DNA from: Stomatobaculum sp. F0698
GTDB lineage: Bacteria > Bacillota > Clostridia > Lachnospirales > Lachnospiraceae
Direction: 5' to 3'
Assembly (NCBI RefSeq): GCF_030644385.1
Contig: NZ_CP130060.1
Span: 2,046,001 to 2,110,000, forward strand
DNA length: 64,000 bases
Below the pieces are notes generated by a model, which did not search any database, had not been told where the DNA came from, and worked only from the letters and a program-made list of their open reading frames with translations. A program made the position numbers and the translations under genes. Of the stretch, positions 31,235-40,936 are shown one piece after another; position 1 is the stretch's first letter; the number at the start of each line of letters is the position of its first letter.

Positions 31235-32611
31235 ATGGTTTTGAGAGAGGAACGAGAAACCGTTGCGGCCATTGCCACTGCTCTCGGCGAAGGAGGAATC
31301 GGTATTATTCGCATCAGCGGTGAAAAAGCGTTTGAAATTGCGGATGCGGTGTTGGATCGCCCGATTTCGGGAGCGCCGGGGTACAGCATGCATTATCGTC
31401 ATGTGCGGGATAACGGAGAAGTGTTGGATGAAGTATTGGCGAGCGTATTTCGCGCACCGCACAGTTTTACGGGAGAGGACAGCGTGGAAATCAATTGCCA
31501 CGGAGGTCTTTTTCTCTTACAACGGGTCTTGGATGCTGTCCTCCGTGCAGGTGCCCGTCCGTCGGAGCCGGGAGAATTTTCAAAGCGCGCTTTTTTAAAC
31601 GGGAGAATCGATCTCGCGCAGGCAGAGGCTGTCATGGATTTAATCGGCGCAAAAAATGAATATGCTCTGCAGGCAGCGATGAACCAGCTGGACGGAAGAC
31701 TCTCCGATAAAATGCGGGCACTGCGCTCGGATATTCTGGATGAAATCGCTTGGATTGAGGCGGCTCTGGATGATCCGGAAAACTACGATTTGGAAGGATA
31801 CCCGGAGCTGCTTTCCGCACGCATTGCGACGATGCTCGCTTCTTTGGAAGAGTTGCTTCAGAGCGCGGATGACGGGCGCCTTTTTCGAGAGGGAATTCCG
31901 ACTGTCATACTCGGCTTGCCGAATGCCGGAAAATCGTCGCTCATGAACCTGCTCACGCAGAACGATGCGGCCATCGTGACGGATATTGCAGGTACCACGC
32001 GGGATATTCTGACAGAACAGGTAAGACTCGGGAAACTCTTACTCACGCTCTCCGATACGGCGGGAATTCGTGAGAGCGAAGACCAAATCGAGAGAATCGG
32101 CGTGGAACGTGCCAGAAAAGCTGCCGAAGCGGCAGAACTGCTGTTGCTTGTTTTGGACGGCTCCAAACCGCTCAGCGAGGAAGAAAAGGAACTCCTCTCC
32201 TATGCGGGCAAACGGCGAAGCATTCTGCTTCTCAACAAGGCCGACCTGGGACAGCGTATCGACGAGAGAGAGTTGCTTAGCGTATACGGTCCCGGAAAGA
32301 TACTGCGTTTTTCGACAAAAACCGGGGAGGGACTTGCCTCCTTGGAAGAGACAGTCACGGAACTCTTCTTTGAAGGTGTTTTTGACAATAGGAACGAGGT
32401 ACTTTCCGTCAATGCGCGTCACAAAGAGGTGCTCAGAGAGGCCATCGAGAGTCTTCGCAATGTGCAGGCATCCGTCGCTGCGGGTATGCCGGAAGATTTC
32501 TTCTCGATTGATTTGAGCGCGGCCTACCGCGCGCTCGGAACCATTACCGGAGACAGCGTTGAGGACGATGTCATCAACCGCATTTTTGAAAAGTTTTGCA
32601 CGGGAAAGTAA
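31235..32611 (+). CDS. mnmE: tRNA modification GTPase MnmE
   Basis: MnmE with MnmG installs carboxymethylaminomethyl groups at wobble uridine 34. The start ATG 31235 ([20 protein letters not shown]) follows GGAAGGGAAAGGG and avoids the terminator just upstream. It has 458 residues. The GTPase motifs [23 protein letters not shown] and NKAD lie at about 225-345. The protein ends FCTGK, the conserved C-x-GK box. mnmG follows 8 bp later, so the two are coupled. Confidence 0.96.
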   Translation: MVLREERETVAAIATALGEGGIGIIRISGEKAFEIADAVLDRPISGAPGYSMHYRHVRDNGEVLDEVLASVFRAPHSFTGEDSVEINCHGGLFLLQRVLDAVLRAGARPSEPGEFSKRAFLNGRIDLAQAEAVMDLIGAKNEYALQAAMNQLDGRLSDKMRALRSDILDEIAWIEAALDDPENYDLEGYPELLSARIATMLASLEELLQSADDGRLFREGIPTVILGLPNAGKSSLMNLLTQNDAAIVTDIAGTTRDILTEQVRLGKLLLTLSDTAGIRESEDQIERIGVERARKAAEAAELLLLVLDGSKPLSEEEKELLSYAGKRRSILLLNKADLGQRIDERELLSVYGPGKILRFSTKTGEGLASLEETVTELFFEGVFDNRNEVLSVNARHKEVLREAIESLRNVQASVAAGMPEDFFSIDLSAAYRALGTITGDSVEDDVINRIFEKFCTGK

Positions 32612-32618
32612 GTGTGTG

Positions 32619-34529
32619 ATGATAGAAGAGAGATATGATGTAATTGTGGTCGGAGCCGGTCATGCGGGCTGCGAGGCGGCATTGGCGGCAGCGCGTTTGG
32701 GGATGAAGACAATTATCTTTACCGTCAGCGTTGACTCCATTGCCCTGATGCCCTGTAATCCGAACATCGGAGGTACTTCCAAGGGGCATTTGGTCCGGGA
32801 ACTCGATGCGCTGGGCGGTGAGATGGGACATGTGATTGATAAGACCTTTATCCAGTCGCGCATGCTCAACGAGTCAAAAGGACCTGCGGTTCATTCGCTG
32901 CGCGCGCAGGCGGATAAACAGGCTTATATCGCGGAAATGCGCCGTGTACTGGAGAGAAACCCACAGATTACGATACGGCAGGCAGAGATATCCACAATTT
33001 TAACCGAAGATGCTGTGGATAAACTGGGGAAAAGACGCTGCATCGGTGTAAAAACCGTCTCGGGAAGCCACTACTATGCCGGGGCTGTCGTATTGGCAAC
33101 CGGTGTTTATCTCAACGCGCGCTGTGTTTTCGGCGAAGTCAGCGAAGAAACAGGACCGAACGGGCTCAAGGCAGCCACAAAATTAACGGCTTCTCTTCTC
33201 TCACTCGGCATTGAGATGCGCCGCTTTAAGACCGGAACGCCGGCGCGGGTCGACGGGAAAACGCTTGATTACTCCAAGATGCAGGAACAAAAGGGAGATG
33301 TCCCTGTGGTCCCCTTTTCCTTTGATACCGATCCGGACACGGTACAGCGGGAACAGGTGAGCTGCTGGCTCACGCATACGGGCAGTGAAGTCAAGCGACT
33401 GATTGAGGAGAACATCGATCGTTCGCCGCTTTACAACGGCAGTATTCAAGGAACCGGCCCCCGTTACTGCCCCTCGATTGAAGATAAGGTGATGAAATTT
33501 CCGGACAAAGAGGGACATCAAATTTTTGTTGAGCCGGAGGGCCTCTATACCGATGAAATGTATCTCGGCGGTATGTCCTCTTCTCTTCCCGAGGATGTTC
33601 AGTATGCGGTAATACACGCGACGCCCGGTCTTGAAAACGCGGTCATCGTACGCAATGCCTATGCCATTGAATACGATTGCATCGATGCGAGACAGTTGAC
33701 GGCGAGTCTTGCGTTCAAGGAAATTCCGGCTCTTTTTGCAGCCGGACAAATCAACGGAAGCTCGGGCTACGAAGAGGCTGCGGCCCAGGGTTTGGTTGCC
33801 GGAATCAATGCCGCACGTCTGATTCAAAAGAAGGAACCCTTTGTTTTGGACCGCTCGGAGGCCTACATCGGTGTTCTGATCGACGACCTTGTGACCAAGG
33901 AGAGCCATGAACCCTATCGCATGATGACCTCCCGCTCGGAGTACCGCCTGCTGCTCCGCCAAGACAATGCGGATCTTCGCCTCTCGGAACGCGGGTACGA
34001 GCTGGGATTGGTCGGTGAAGAAAAGATACAGAGACTTAGGCTTAAGCGAAGCGGAATCGAAGCTGAGCGAAAACGTCTTATGGCAACACATATCGGTGCG
34101 AGTGCCGCGAACAATGAGCTGCTTCAAAAATTAAATTCCACACCGCTGAAGACCGGAATTTCTCTCGCGGAGCTTATTAAGCGGCCGGAACTGAATTATG
34201 AGTTGATTGCCCCCTTGGACACGGAACGCCCGGAATTACCGCACTCTGTGTGCGAGCAGGTGAACATAGAATTGAAATACGAGGGTTATATTCGTCGCCA
34301 GGAACAGCAGGTGAAACAATTCAAACGCTTGGAACATAAACTGCTGCCGGAAGATTTGGACTATGAGTCCGTAGGAAGTCTGCGCCTCGAAGCGGTGCAA
34401 AAGCTAAAGGCGCTGAAACCGAGATCCATAGGACAGGCTTCCCGCATTTCCGGTGTCTCACCTGCGGATATCTCGGTTTTGCTGGTCTGGTTGGAGGCCA
34501 ATAAACATAGAACAGGAGGAGGCATATGA
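32619..34529 (+). CDS. mnmG: tRNA uridine-5-carboxymethylaminomethyl modification enzyme MnmG
   Basis: MnmG is the FAD- and tRNA-binding partner of MnmE. I start it at ATG 32619 ([21 protein letters not shown]), 636 residues; an upstream in-frame start lies inside mnmE. The dinucleotide-binding [12 protein letters not shown], the family signatures [19 protein letters not shown] and FKTGTPAR, and [20 protein letters not shown] are all present. The C-terminal helical tRNA-binding part is complete. The stop overlaps the rsmG start as ATGA. Confidence 0.96.
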   Translation: MIEERYDVIVVGAGHAGCEAALAAARLGMKTIIFTVSVDSIALMPCNPNIGGTSKGHLVRELDALGGEMGHVIDKTFIQSRMLNESKGPAVHSLRAQADKQAYIAEMRRVLERNPQITIRQAEISTILTEDAVDKLGKRRCIGVKTVSGSHYYAGAVVLATGVYLNARCVFGEVSEETGPNGLKAATKLTASLLSLGIEMRRFKTGTPARVDGKTLDYSKMQEQKGDVPVVPFSFDTDPDTVQREQVSCWLTHTGSEVKRLIEENIDRSPLYNGSIQGTGPRYCPSIEDKVMKFPDKEGHQIFVEPEGLYTDEMYLGGMSSSLPEDVQYAVIHATPGLENAVIVRNAYAIEYDCIDARQLTASLAFKEIPALFAAGQINGSSGYEEAAAQGLVAGINAARLIQKKEPFVLDRSEAYIGVLIDDLVTKESHEPYRMMTSRSEYRLLLRQDNADLRLSERGYELGLVGEEKIQRLRLKRSGIEAERKRLMATHIGASAANNELLQKLNSTPLKTGISLAELIKRPELNYELIAPLDTERPELPHSVCEQVNIELKYEGYIRRQEQQVKQFKRLEHKLLPEDLDYESVGSLRLEAVQKLKALKPRSIGQASRISGVSPADISVLLVWLEANKHRTGGGI

Positions 34530-35290
34530 CGCTTGAAGCGTTGAACGAGTTTGTCCGTGATATGCGAACAGCTCTGGAGAACCTTCCCGAGTCGGGAAAA
34601 CTGTCTTTGTCAGACGGACAGTTTGCACAGTTCGCACAGTTTTACGAGGATATGCTGGAGAAGAATCAGGTGATGAATCTGACCGGCATTACAGAGCGGC
34701 GGGAAGTTATCGTGAAACACTATATTGACAGCCTGCTCCCTGCCTGCCTGCTCCCCGATTTTCCGAGAACCGGAACAAGACTTCTGGATTTGGGCAGCGG
34801 CGCAGGATTTCCGGGAATTCCGCTTGCAATTGTCTTTCCGAACTTGCACCTCACTTTAATGGACAGTCTTAATAAAAGGATTGTTTATTTGACAGATGAA
34901 ATCGCAAAATTAGGCCTGCAGGATCACACGGTGGCACTTCATGCGCGCGCGGAGGAACTGGCACGACAGACAGGACAGCGGGAAGCTTATGACTACTGCA
35001 GCTCGCGTGCGGTTGCCCGCCTGGCCGTGCTCTCCGAGTATTGTCTCCCCTTTGTCAAAGTCGGGGGACAGATGCTCGCCTACAAAGCAGGAGAAATCGA
35101 GGAGGAGCTTGCCGAAGCGCAGTTTGCAATCAAGAAATTAGGCGGTATAACGGAGCAAGTGGTTTCCTTCTCACTGCCAGACGATGCGGGCAAGCGAAGC
35201 TTGGTTGTCATTCGAAAAGTTAAGGAGACAGCGCGAATCTATCCGAGAAAAGCAGGTATGCCGACAAAGGCACCGCTGGTACTGAAATAA
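34526..35290 (+). CDS. rsmG: 16S rRNA (guanine527-N7)-methyltransferase
   Basis: RsmG methylates G527 in the 530 loop. The 254-residue protein has SAM motif [18 protein letters not shown] near residue 90 and [14 protein letters not shown] near 155. AGGAGG lies before ATG 34526, which overlaps the mnmG stop. It is the last gene of the mnmE-mnmG-rsmG block and is closed by a terminator, beyond which the parS region starts. Confidence 0.95.
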   Translation: MTLEALNEFVRDMRTALENLPESGKLSLSDGQFAQFAQFYEDMLEKNQVMNLTGITERREVIVKHYIDSLLPACLLPDFPRTGTRLLDLGSGAGFPGIPLAIVFPNLHLTLMDSLNKRIVYLTDEIAKLGLQDHTVALHARAEELARQTGQREAYDYCSSRAVARLAVLSEYCLPFVKVGGQMLAYKAGEIEEELAEAQFAIKKLGGITEQVVSFSLPDDAGKRSLVVIRKVKETARIYPRKAGMPTKAPLVLK

Positions 35291-35353
35291 AATGAACCGG
35301 TTGATATCGAAATAATCCGAGTCGGAATTTACTCGGAACGGGAACAGAGAAGA

Positions 35354-35395
35354 AGCCGAGGCTGTGTAGAAATCACGGCCTAGGCTCTTTTTTTT
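35354..35395 (+). terminator. Terminator after rsmG
   Basis: The arms AGCCGAGGC (35354-35362) and GCCTAGGCT (35378-35386), with one mismatch, are followed by eight Ts. The first parS starts four bases past the T-run. Confidence 0.8.
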
Positions 35396-35398
35396 ATA

Positions 35399-35414
35399 TG
35401 TTTCACGTGAAACA
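35399..35414 (+). promoter_or_regulatory. parS site, perfect
   Basis: TGTTTCACGTGAAACA, identical to the palindromic ParB-binding consensus. It is the first site after the rsmG terminator. Confidence 0.95.
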
Positions 35415-35430
35415 CCATGTGTCGATTGTA

Positions 35431-35446
35431 TGTTTCACATGAAAAA
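35431..35446 (+). promoter_or_regulatory. parS-like site, two mismatches
   Basis: TGTTTCACATGAAAAA differs from the consensus at two positions, one of them central. It lies 32 bp from the preceding perfect site. Confidence 0.55.
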
Positions 35447-35592
35447 ACGGTGTAAGAAAAGCCGAGCAAATGGTCGAGAGCTTCCGTTCATCGGAAAAAG
35501 CCGGATTCGACAGGTTGGAGATATTTGTCCTTCGAAAATGAAAGCAGGTTAAACCCTTGTCTGTATTAGCGGATGGGGTCATTCCGATATAG

Positions 35593-35608
35593 TGTTTCAC
35601 GTGAAACG
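35593..35608 (+). promoter_or_regulatory. parS site, one mismatch
   Basis: TGTTTCACGTGAAACG differs only at the last base. Confidence 0.88.
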
Positions 35609-35668
35609 TAGAGGGGAATCGCTATCGTATATCTGCGCAGATGTATTCGATCATCGGCCTCCTAACTA

Positions 35669-35684
35669 TGTTTCACGTGAAATC
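35669..35684 (+). promoter_or_regulatory. parS-like site, two mismatches
   Basis: TGTTTCACGTGAAATC keeps the central CACGTG and the left half; the last two bases differ. Confidence 0.7.
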
Positions 35685-36359
35685 AAATATAGCAAACACT
35701 ACTGTGTGACGGAGATGAAGAAAAATAAAATTATCGGCTCTTCTATTCTCCGATTGTCACAGGATGAGGCATTGTGCAGATAACAAATCCGAAAGCAAAT
35801 CTGAAAAAGCTGCAGAGCAGACTGAAGCGCAGGCTCCCGTTTAGCCCATAAAGCGGAAATCAGATCGGATCCAAAGTGTAATTCAAATGCACATCATATC
35901 ATCATGAATGAAAATCAAACTACAATCTGCGATATAACTTATGGCATTGAAACAACGAAATTGCAACGACTGATAGCTCATACGAGCAGACCAAGTGGTA
36001 AAGAGAAAATTGACCCATAAAGCCGATATCAATACCATGCCGTAAGTGTAGAAATGCTGCCCGATTAGAAGTCGTAAGACAGAAACTGAATTATCTTATA
36101 GACTGTATTATCTTATAGATAAGAACGATTGATTATTGAATTGATGCTGTCAGCGTATGCCGCCGGATGCAGAAATTGATTCCTTTCGTTTTCGACTTGA
36201 GACCTCCCCGGGTTCTCATGCTTTGGCATAGACGCTAAATGCTAAGATCTGATTTCAATATAACAATGTGTATAAGGCTGATATAACACAATCAAAAATA
36301 GCCTGTTTCTGATATTGCAGTTTCGAGTTATACCCATGTAATTGAATCGATACGATGGA

Positions 36360-36375
36360 TGTTTCACGTGAAACA
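36360..36375 (+). promoter_or_regulatory. parS site, perfect
   Basis: TGTTTCACGTGAAACA. The upstream flank ATTGAATCGATACG resembles the tail of the 181-bp repeat. Confidence 0.95.
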
Positions 36376-36657
36376 GTAAAGACAGGCTAAGAGGAGAATC
36401 TGAGGGGACGAATACATACGGACGCGGTGCTTGATAACTGTCAAACTGCGCTTATAGCTCGTAAGCCCACTCAAAGCAACGGTGCGGATAGGATACGATC
36501 ATGTATGAGTTATGACCTTTCGAAACAATCTTCTCATACTGTGAGGGAATGTAACGATACCGGATATATGCTTGTATGCTTCAATTTTACGGCCAAGCGA
36601 TGGTACCCGGTTATGTCAGCCGGACCGGAGCTTTGAGATTGAATCTACGATCAATGA

Positions 36658-36673
36658 TGTTTCACGTGAAACA
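36658..36673 (+). promoter_or_regulatory. parS site, perfect
   Basis: TGTTTCACGTGAAACA at the head of a degenerate 182-bp unit. GAGATTGAATC lies about 20 bp upstream. Confidence 0.95.
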
Positions 36674-36839
36674 GTGAGGGCGGATGAGACCGTTTCTTCA
36701 AGCTGACGAGATGACATAAACGGGAGCTTCTAAGACCGGGATATATCAATATTCCAAGACCGGTTCGATGCAACAGATAGCCGAGTATTCATGGTATTGT
36801 CGATGTCATCGAGCACTTGGAAATCGAATCGCACCGTAG

Positions 36840-36855
36840 TGTTTCACGTGAAACA
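36840..36855 (+). promoter_or_regulatory. parS site, perfect (repeat unit)
   Basis: TGTTTCACGTGAAACA at the head of a full 182-bp unit. Confidence 0.95.
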
Positions 36856-37021
36856 GAAAAGGAGAAAAATGTTATTGCGCCGAGGGGATGAGATCAATTC
36901 GTTGCGATACCTGGCAACAGTAGCTGATTTGATTTCTGTAAGACAGCTCAATGCGTTCGGAAGCCAATCGTAATTGGGATCCTCGTGTCATCTAGAACTA
37001 GAAAATTAAATCGCACTGTAA

Positions 37022-37037
37022 TGTTTCACGTGAAACT
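37022..37037 (+). promoter_or_regulatory. parS site, one mismatch (repeat unit)
   Basis: TGTTTCACGTGAAACT differs only at the last base. Confidence 0.88.
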
Positions 37038-37201
37038 GAAAGATAGAAGGCTGTTATTGCTTCGATGGGATGAGATCAATTCGTTGCGATACCTGGCAAC
37101 AGTAGCTGATTTGATTTCCGTAAGGAAGCTCAATGCGTATGGTAGCAATCGTAGTCGGGATCGTCGTGTCACCGAGCACATGGAAATTGAATCGCACCTA
37201 A

Positions 37202-37217
37202 TGTTTCACGTGACAGA
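37202..37217 (+). promoter_or_regulatory. Decayed parS site (repeat unit)
   Basis: TGTTTCACGTGACAGA looks like the consensus after loss of two As from the right arm, which matches this unit being 180 bp after the last. The left half and CACGTG are intact. Confidence 0.6.
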
Positions 37218-37382
37218 GAAAAGTCGAAGGCTGTTATTGTGCCGAGGGTACGAAATTAATCCGTTGTGATGCTTGGCAGCGGTAACTGATTTGATTTCCG
37301 TAAGGAAGCTCAATGCGTCCGGAAGCCAATCGTAATTGGGATCCTCGTGTCATCTAGCACTAGAAAATTAATCGCACTGTAA

Positions 37383-37398
37383 TGTCTCACGTGAAACA
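37383..37398 (+). promoter_or_regulatory. parS site, one mismatch (repeat unit)
   Basis: TGTCTCACGTGAAACA differs at one base of the left arm. Confidence 0.85.
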
Positions 37399-37563
37399 GA
37401 AAAGTCGAAGGCTGTTATTGTGCCGAGGGTACGAAATTAATCCGTTGTGATGCTTGGCAGCGGTAACTGATTTGATTTCCGTAAGGAAGCTCAATGCGTT
37501 TGGTAGCAATCGTAGTCGGGATTGTCGTGCCATCGAGCACGTGGAAATTGAATCGCTGCGTAT

Positions 37564-37579
37564 TGTTTCACGTGAAACA
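37564..37579 (+). promoter_or_regulatory. parS site, perfect (repeat unit)
   Basis: TGTTTCACGTGAAACA at the head of the last full unit. Confidence 0.95.
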
Positions 37580-37744
37580 GTGAAGTCGAAGGCTGTTATT
37601 GCGCCGAGGGGATGAGATTAATCCGTTGCGATACTTGGAAGCGGTAGCTGATTTGATTTCCGTAAGGAAGCTCAATGCGTTTGGTAGCAATCGTAGTCGG
37701 GATTGTTGTGTCACCGAGCACCGATAAACAGAATTGCACAGTCA

Positions 37745-37760
37745 TGTATCACGTGGAACA
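37745..37760 (+). promoter_or_regulatory. parS-like site, two mismatches
   Basis: TGTATCACGTGGAACA, exactly one unit length after the previous site, where the repeat ends. Confidence 0.65.
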
Positions 37761-37961
37761 GTTGAGAAAATGCAGTCGGAACTACTTTAAACCGATACTC
37801 CCTGGCTCCGGAATTTACGAAAGTTAAGCTGTATCGAAAGGAGTTATTTTCCGGATATATGCCGCATGATTCGCTGCTAGTTCTGTTTCAGCAAGATAGA
37901 TTTACTGTCATTGAACGATCAATGCAAACGAATACCGGGAAAAGAAATCGACAACGAAGGA

Positions 37962-37977
37962 TGTTTCACATGGAACA
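37962..37977 (+). promoter_or_regulatory. parS-like site, two mismatches
   Basis: TGTTTCACATGGAACA, with one central mismatch. It shares downstream TGCAGTCG with the site at 37745. Confidence 0.5.
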
Positions 37978-38378
37978 TGTGAGAAAGATGCAGTCGCTCA
38001 CGCTTCATAACCATATCCTCTGGCGCGACAATCATGAAAGTGATACTTCAATGACGAGAGCTTCTTCCGCATAGTCAGTGTCCGTTTCGTATCGAATACT
38101 GCACTGTCATTTCTAAGCGTAAATTTCGCGAACCGGCTATGCCATGTGAAGCAATATAGTTTCAAGACAGATTGTCACGCAGAGCAATAGTTCTGTGTGT
38201 CGAAGTGACCTTATCATGCTTTCATACGCAGGCGGTAATGTTTAGCGGCAATTTGCGATAACCGCTACATATAACAAGGAAATCGGCTAGTCTTCTGAGA
38301 GTCATTATAGCCGCTATGTAACGGGATTGCGGAATTTACGGACAGGCAGTTGAACAATTGATCTTTCTTCCGGCGTCA

Positions 38379-38394
38379 TGTTTCACGTGAATTA
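38379..38394 (+). promoter_or_regulatory. parS-like site, two mismatches
   Basis: TGTTTCACGTGAATTA keeps the left arm and CACGTG. Confidence 0.65.
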
Positions 38395-38818
38395 GAACTG
38401 TAAATGATTGCAACTGCTGCGTTTGCAGATATGGCTCTATCGGATCTTTGCAGAGAAGCCGTTTATGTTGTCGCGCTTTGACTCCATGCGGAATAAATGA
38501 TTCGATGCGTTGTTGCCATTCGGTTTAAAGAAGCTGCGGTAATATTCGGTTCTATAGTGCGGGGCAACTGCCCGTATGAAAGCAAACAGAGGCATTTCCG
38601 GTATGGCTACAATACGGTTTTCCATATACCGATTTTGCCTGCTATGCGTGTTCTTTGATATTTATCGGACGCTTCAGTTTGATACATCGCTTCTTCGCAT
38701 TGCAATCGACTTGCTTACAGTAAAGTCTTCTCTTTCGTTTGGTGCTCACTGTGAAGCTGCTTTTTTTTCACGGAGACAGCTATCATTGTACGAACCGGTT
38801 TTCGCTTGTCCGCAGTTT

Positions 38819-38834
38819 TGTTTCACGTGAAACA
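38819..38834 (+). promoter_or_regulatory. parS site, perfect
   Basis: TGTTTCACGTGAAACA, the site nearest to parA, about 370 bp before its start codon. Confidence 0.95.
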
Positions 38835-39143
38835 AAGGATGGGTCGTCACATGGACTCAGGAAATCATAGGAAATCTTGATCGGAACTTTTCTCATGAAT
38901 CCATTGTTTTATCACGTTCGTATATCAGTTCGAAGGATAGACAAGGCTGTATTTCGCTTGTATCGGAATCGAATTGAAAGACAAAGATAAAATGATTTTT
39001 CTGTCAGAAAGCAGGCGGCACGAAGACCGGAATTGCGCCGCCTGAGGCAGTAGGTACGAAGCGGGAAAATAGAGTTATTGCTTCAAAAATTCAGAGAAAC
39101 TACCGCTAGGGGGACGGTTATTATTTCTTGGAGTCTTAATTTG

Positions 39144-39152
39144 TGTTATGAT
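39144..39152 (+). promoter_or_regulatory. Extended -10 promoter of parA
   Basis: TGTTATGAT forms an extended -10 (TG-n-TATGAT). No good -35 lies upstream. It would start transcription about 45 bases before parA. Confidence 0.45.
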
Positions 39153-39202
39153 ATAGAACAAAGCGAAAATTTTCGAATAGAGAGGCGCACGGTGAAGCAA
39201 TC

Positions 39203-39970
39203 ATGAAAAAAATCATTGCATTGTCAAATCAAAAGGGCGGAGTTGGAAAAACGACAACTGTCGTTAATCTGGCGGCGGCATTTGCGGAAGCCGGTATGCG
39301 TGTATTGGCGGTTGACTTTGACCCGCAGGGGAATTTATCGAGCGGTCTCGGAATTGAAAAGAAAAAGGACGATAACACAATATACGAGCTGTTGATGGAT
39401 GCATGCACATTTGAGGAGGCTGTACACAAGAGCTATTCCGAGAATTTAGATGTGCTGACATCCAATGTAAATCTCTCCGGACTGGAACTCGAACTTCTGG
39501 AAAAGAAGAACCGAGAGTATGTTCTGAAGCACTATTTGGAGGCTGTGGTCGATCGTTACGACTATATCTTTATAGACTGCCCTCCTTCCTTGAGTCTTCT
39601 GACCATCAATGCATTGACCGCAGCGACGGATGTCATTATCCCCATTCAGTGTGAGTACTACGCGATGGAGGGTCTCAACCAAATGCTGCGGAGCATCAAG
39701 CTCTTGCAGATGAAGTTGAATCCCGCGCTGCGCATCAACGGCATTGTGTTTACGATGTATGATGCGAGAAATAATTTGTCGCAACAAGTCGTGGACAGTG
39801 TGAAAGATGTTCTGAAGGAATATATCTACGATACAGTCATTGCGAGAAATGTGCGTGTCGCGGAATCTCCCAGTTACGGAATGCCGGTAACCGAGTATGA
39901 CCCGCGTTCCACCGGTGCGGAGAATTACCGCAAGCTTGCGGCTGAGATTTTAATGAGAGAGGCAGAGTAA
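39203..39970 (+). CDS. parA: Chromosome partitioning ATPase ParA (Soj)
   Basis: ParA/Soj is a deviant Walker ATPase that binds DNA and, with ParB and parS, segregates origins and can regulate DnaA. The 255-residue protein begins MKKIIALSNQKGGVGKTTTV, with the deviant Walker A KGGVGKTT at 10-18. Other motifs are VDFDPQGNLSSGLG and IFIDCPPSLSLLTINAL, here cited as FIDCPPSLSLLT. There is no N-terminal DNA-binding extension, so it is the chromosomal (short) type. parB follows 5 bp later. Confidence 0.96.
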   Translation: MKKIIALSNQKGGVGKTTTVVNLAAAFAEAGMRVLAVDFDPQGNLSSGLGIEKKKDDNTIYELLMDACTFEEAVHKSYSENLDVLTSNVNLSGLELELLEKKNREYVLKHYLEAVVDRYDYIFIDCPPSLSLLTINALTAATDVIIPIQCEYYAMEGLNQMLRSIKLLQMKLNPALRINGIVFTMYDARNNLSQQVVDSVKDVLKEYIYDTVIARNVRVAESPSYGMPVTEYDPRSTGAENYRKLAAEILMREAE

Positions 39971-39975
39971 TATCT

Positions 39976-40923
39976 ATGTGTGCGGTGAGTAAAAAGCGTA
40001 GACTCGGTAAGGGGCTCAGCGATTTGTTGGGCGGCATGGACCATCTCGAAGAAAAAAAGGAAGAGGCGGCAGTAGCGGGCAGCGCAGCCGCTGTCGAGCA
40101 GACAGTTGCTCCGGTTAAGGATAAAGAGATGTTGCTTCGCATCGAAGAGGTGCACGGAAATCCGGATCAGCCGCGCAAGCATTTTGATCCGGAGGCTTTG
40201 CAGGAACTCTCGGATTCCATTCGTCATTTCGGTGTATTGCAGCCTCTGCTGGTACAACGGGATGAGAAGGGCGGTTATCGGATTATTGCCGGTGAGCGAC
40301 GTTACCGTGCGGCCCGGGCAGCCGGACTCAAGGAAATACCGGTGTTGGTCAGAGATTACAGTTCGCAGCAGGTGGCGGAAATTTCCATCATTGAGAATGT
40401 GCAGCGCGCCGATTTGAATCCGATTGAAGAGGCAATGGCGTATCAGATGCTGATACGCGACTATCATCTCACGCAGGAGGAAGTCGCGGACAAGGTGAGC
40501 AAAAGTCGCACGACTGTTACCAATGCACTTCGCCTTTTGAAGCTTGCGGAGGGCGCGCGCGATCTTTTGGTCGAGGGAAAAATTTCTTCCGGTCATGCAA
40601 GAGCTCTGCTCGCATTGGAGGATGAAGGCGAGCAGGAAATGCTCGCGGAGAAGATTGTCGCAGAAATGCTCAGCGTTCGGGAAGTGGAAAAACTGGTCAA
40701 ACAGGCAAAGAAGAAACGCAAGGAGAAAAAAGAAAAGAAGGTCGAGACCGAGGATCTCAGTTTGTTCTATCAGAGCTACGAGGAGAAGATGCGGGGCATA
40801 CTTGGCACCAAGGTCCACATCAACCGACGAGATAACAACAAAGGGCGAGTGGAAATTGACTACTATTCAATGGCTGAGTTGGAGCGCATCATGGATCTCT
40901 TGCGCTCCGTAGAGAACAAGTGA
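39976..40923 (+). CDS. parB: Chromosome partitioning protein ParB (Spo0J)
   Basis: ParB binds parS and spreads along DNA as a CTP-dependent clamp. The 315-residue protein starts MCAVSKKRRLGKGLSDLLGG, the usual ParA-interacting N-terminus. The CTP-binding region is GERRYRAARAAGLKEIPVLV near residues 97-116, with IENVQRADLNPIEEA next. The helix-turn-helix (LTQEEVADKVSKSRTTVTNALRLL, core EVADKVSKSRTTVTNALRL) lies near 160-185. A Lys-rich linker precedes the C-terminal dimer domain. Its 15 candidate sites lie just upstream of parA. Confidence 0.96.
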   Translation: MCAVSKKRRLGKGLSDLLGGMDHLEEKKEEAAVAGSAAAVEQTVAPVKDKEMLLRIEEVHGNPDQPRKHFDPEALQELSDSIRHFGVLQPLLVQRDEKGGYRIIAGERRYRAARAAGLKEIPVLVRDYSSQQVAEISIIENVQRADLNPIEEAMAYQMLIRDYHLTQEEVADKVSKSRTTVTNALRLLKLAEGARDLLVEGKISSGHARALLALEDEGEQEMLAEKIVAEMLSVREVEKLVKQAKKKRKEKKEKKVETEDLSLFYQSYEEKMRGILGTKVHINRRDNNKGRVEIDYYSMAELERIMDLLRSVENK

Positions 40924-40936
40924 GGGGGCACTGTGT

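Larger units (their letters stand above)
36658..37760 (+). repeat. Tandem repeat of about 181 bp, one parS per unit
   Basis: Successive parS sites begin at 36658, 36840, 37022, 37202, 37383, 37564 and 37745, giving units of 182, 182, 180, 181, 181 and 181 bp. The five units from 36840 to 37744 align over their full length. The first (36658-36839) matches only at its head and last 45 bp. Shared blocks include GGCTGTTATTG, GCTGATTTGATTTC, AGCTCAATGCGT and a tail AAATTGAATCGCAC. After 37760 homology falls off, apart from TGCAGTCG after the next parS-like site at 37962. Confidence 0.92.
35291..39202. other. Gene-free parS-rich region (centromere-like) upstream of parA
   Basis: This stretch of about 3.9 kb contains no convincing gene. 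The longest open frames (60-94 codons) start or run across repeats, lack ribosome sites and do not keep frame from unit to unit. It is more AT-rich than its surroundings. It holds 15 parS or parS-like sites, of which 6 are perfect, and a tandem repeat of about 181 bp. ParB, encoded just downstream, should load here. Parts without repeats (about 35.7-36.3 kb and 38.0-38.8 kb) show nothing further that I can name. Confidence 0.9.

Noticed and set aside
38137..38152. ATGCCATGTGAAGC in the parS region
   Set aside because: Only the right half resembles parS and the central CACGTG is lost.
35291..39202. CRISPR array as an explanation for the repeats
   Set aside because: The repeats are about 181 bp and similar over the full unit, with no short identical repeats separated by unique spacers and no cas genes.
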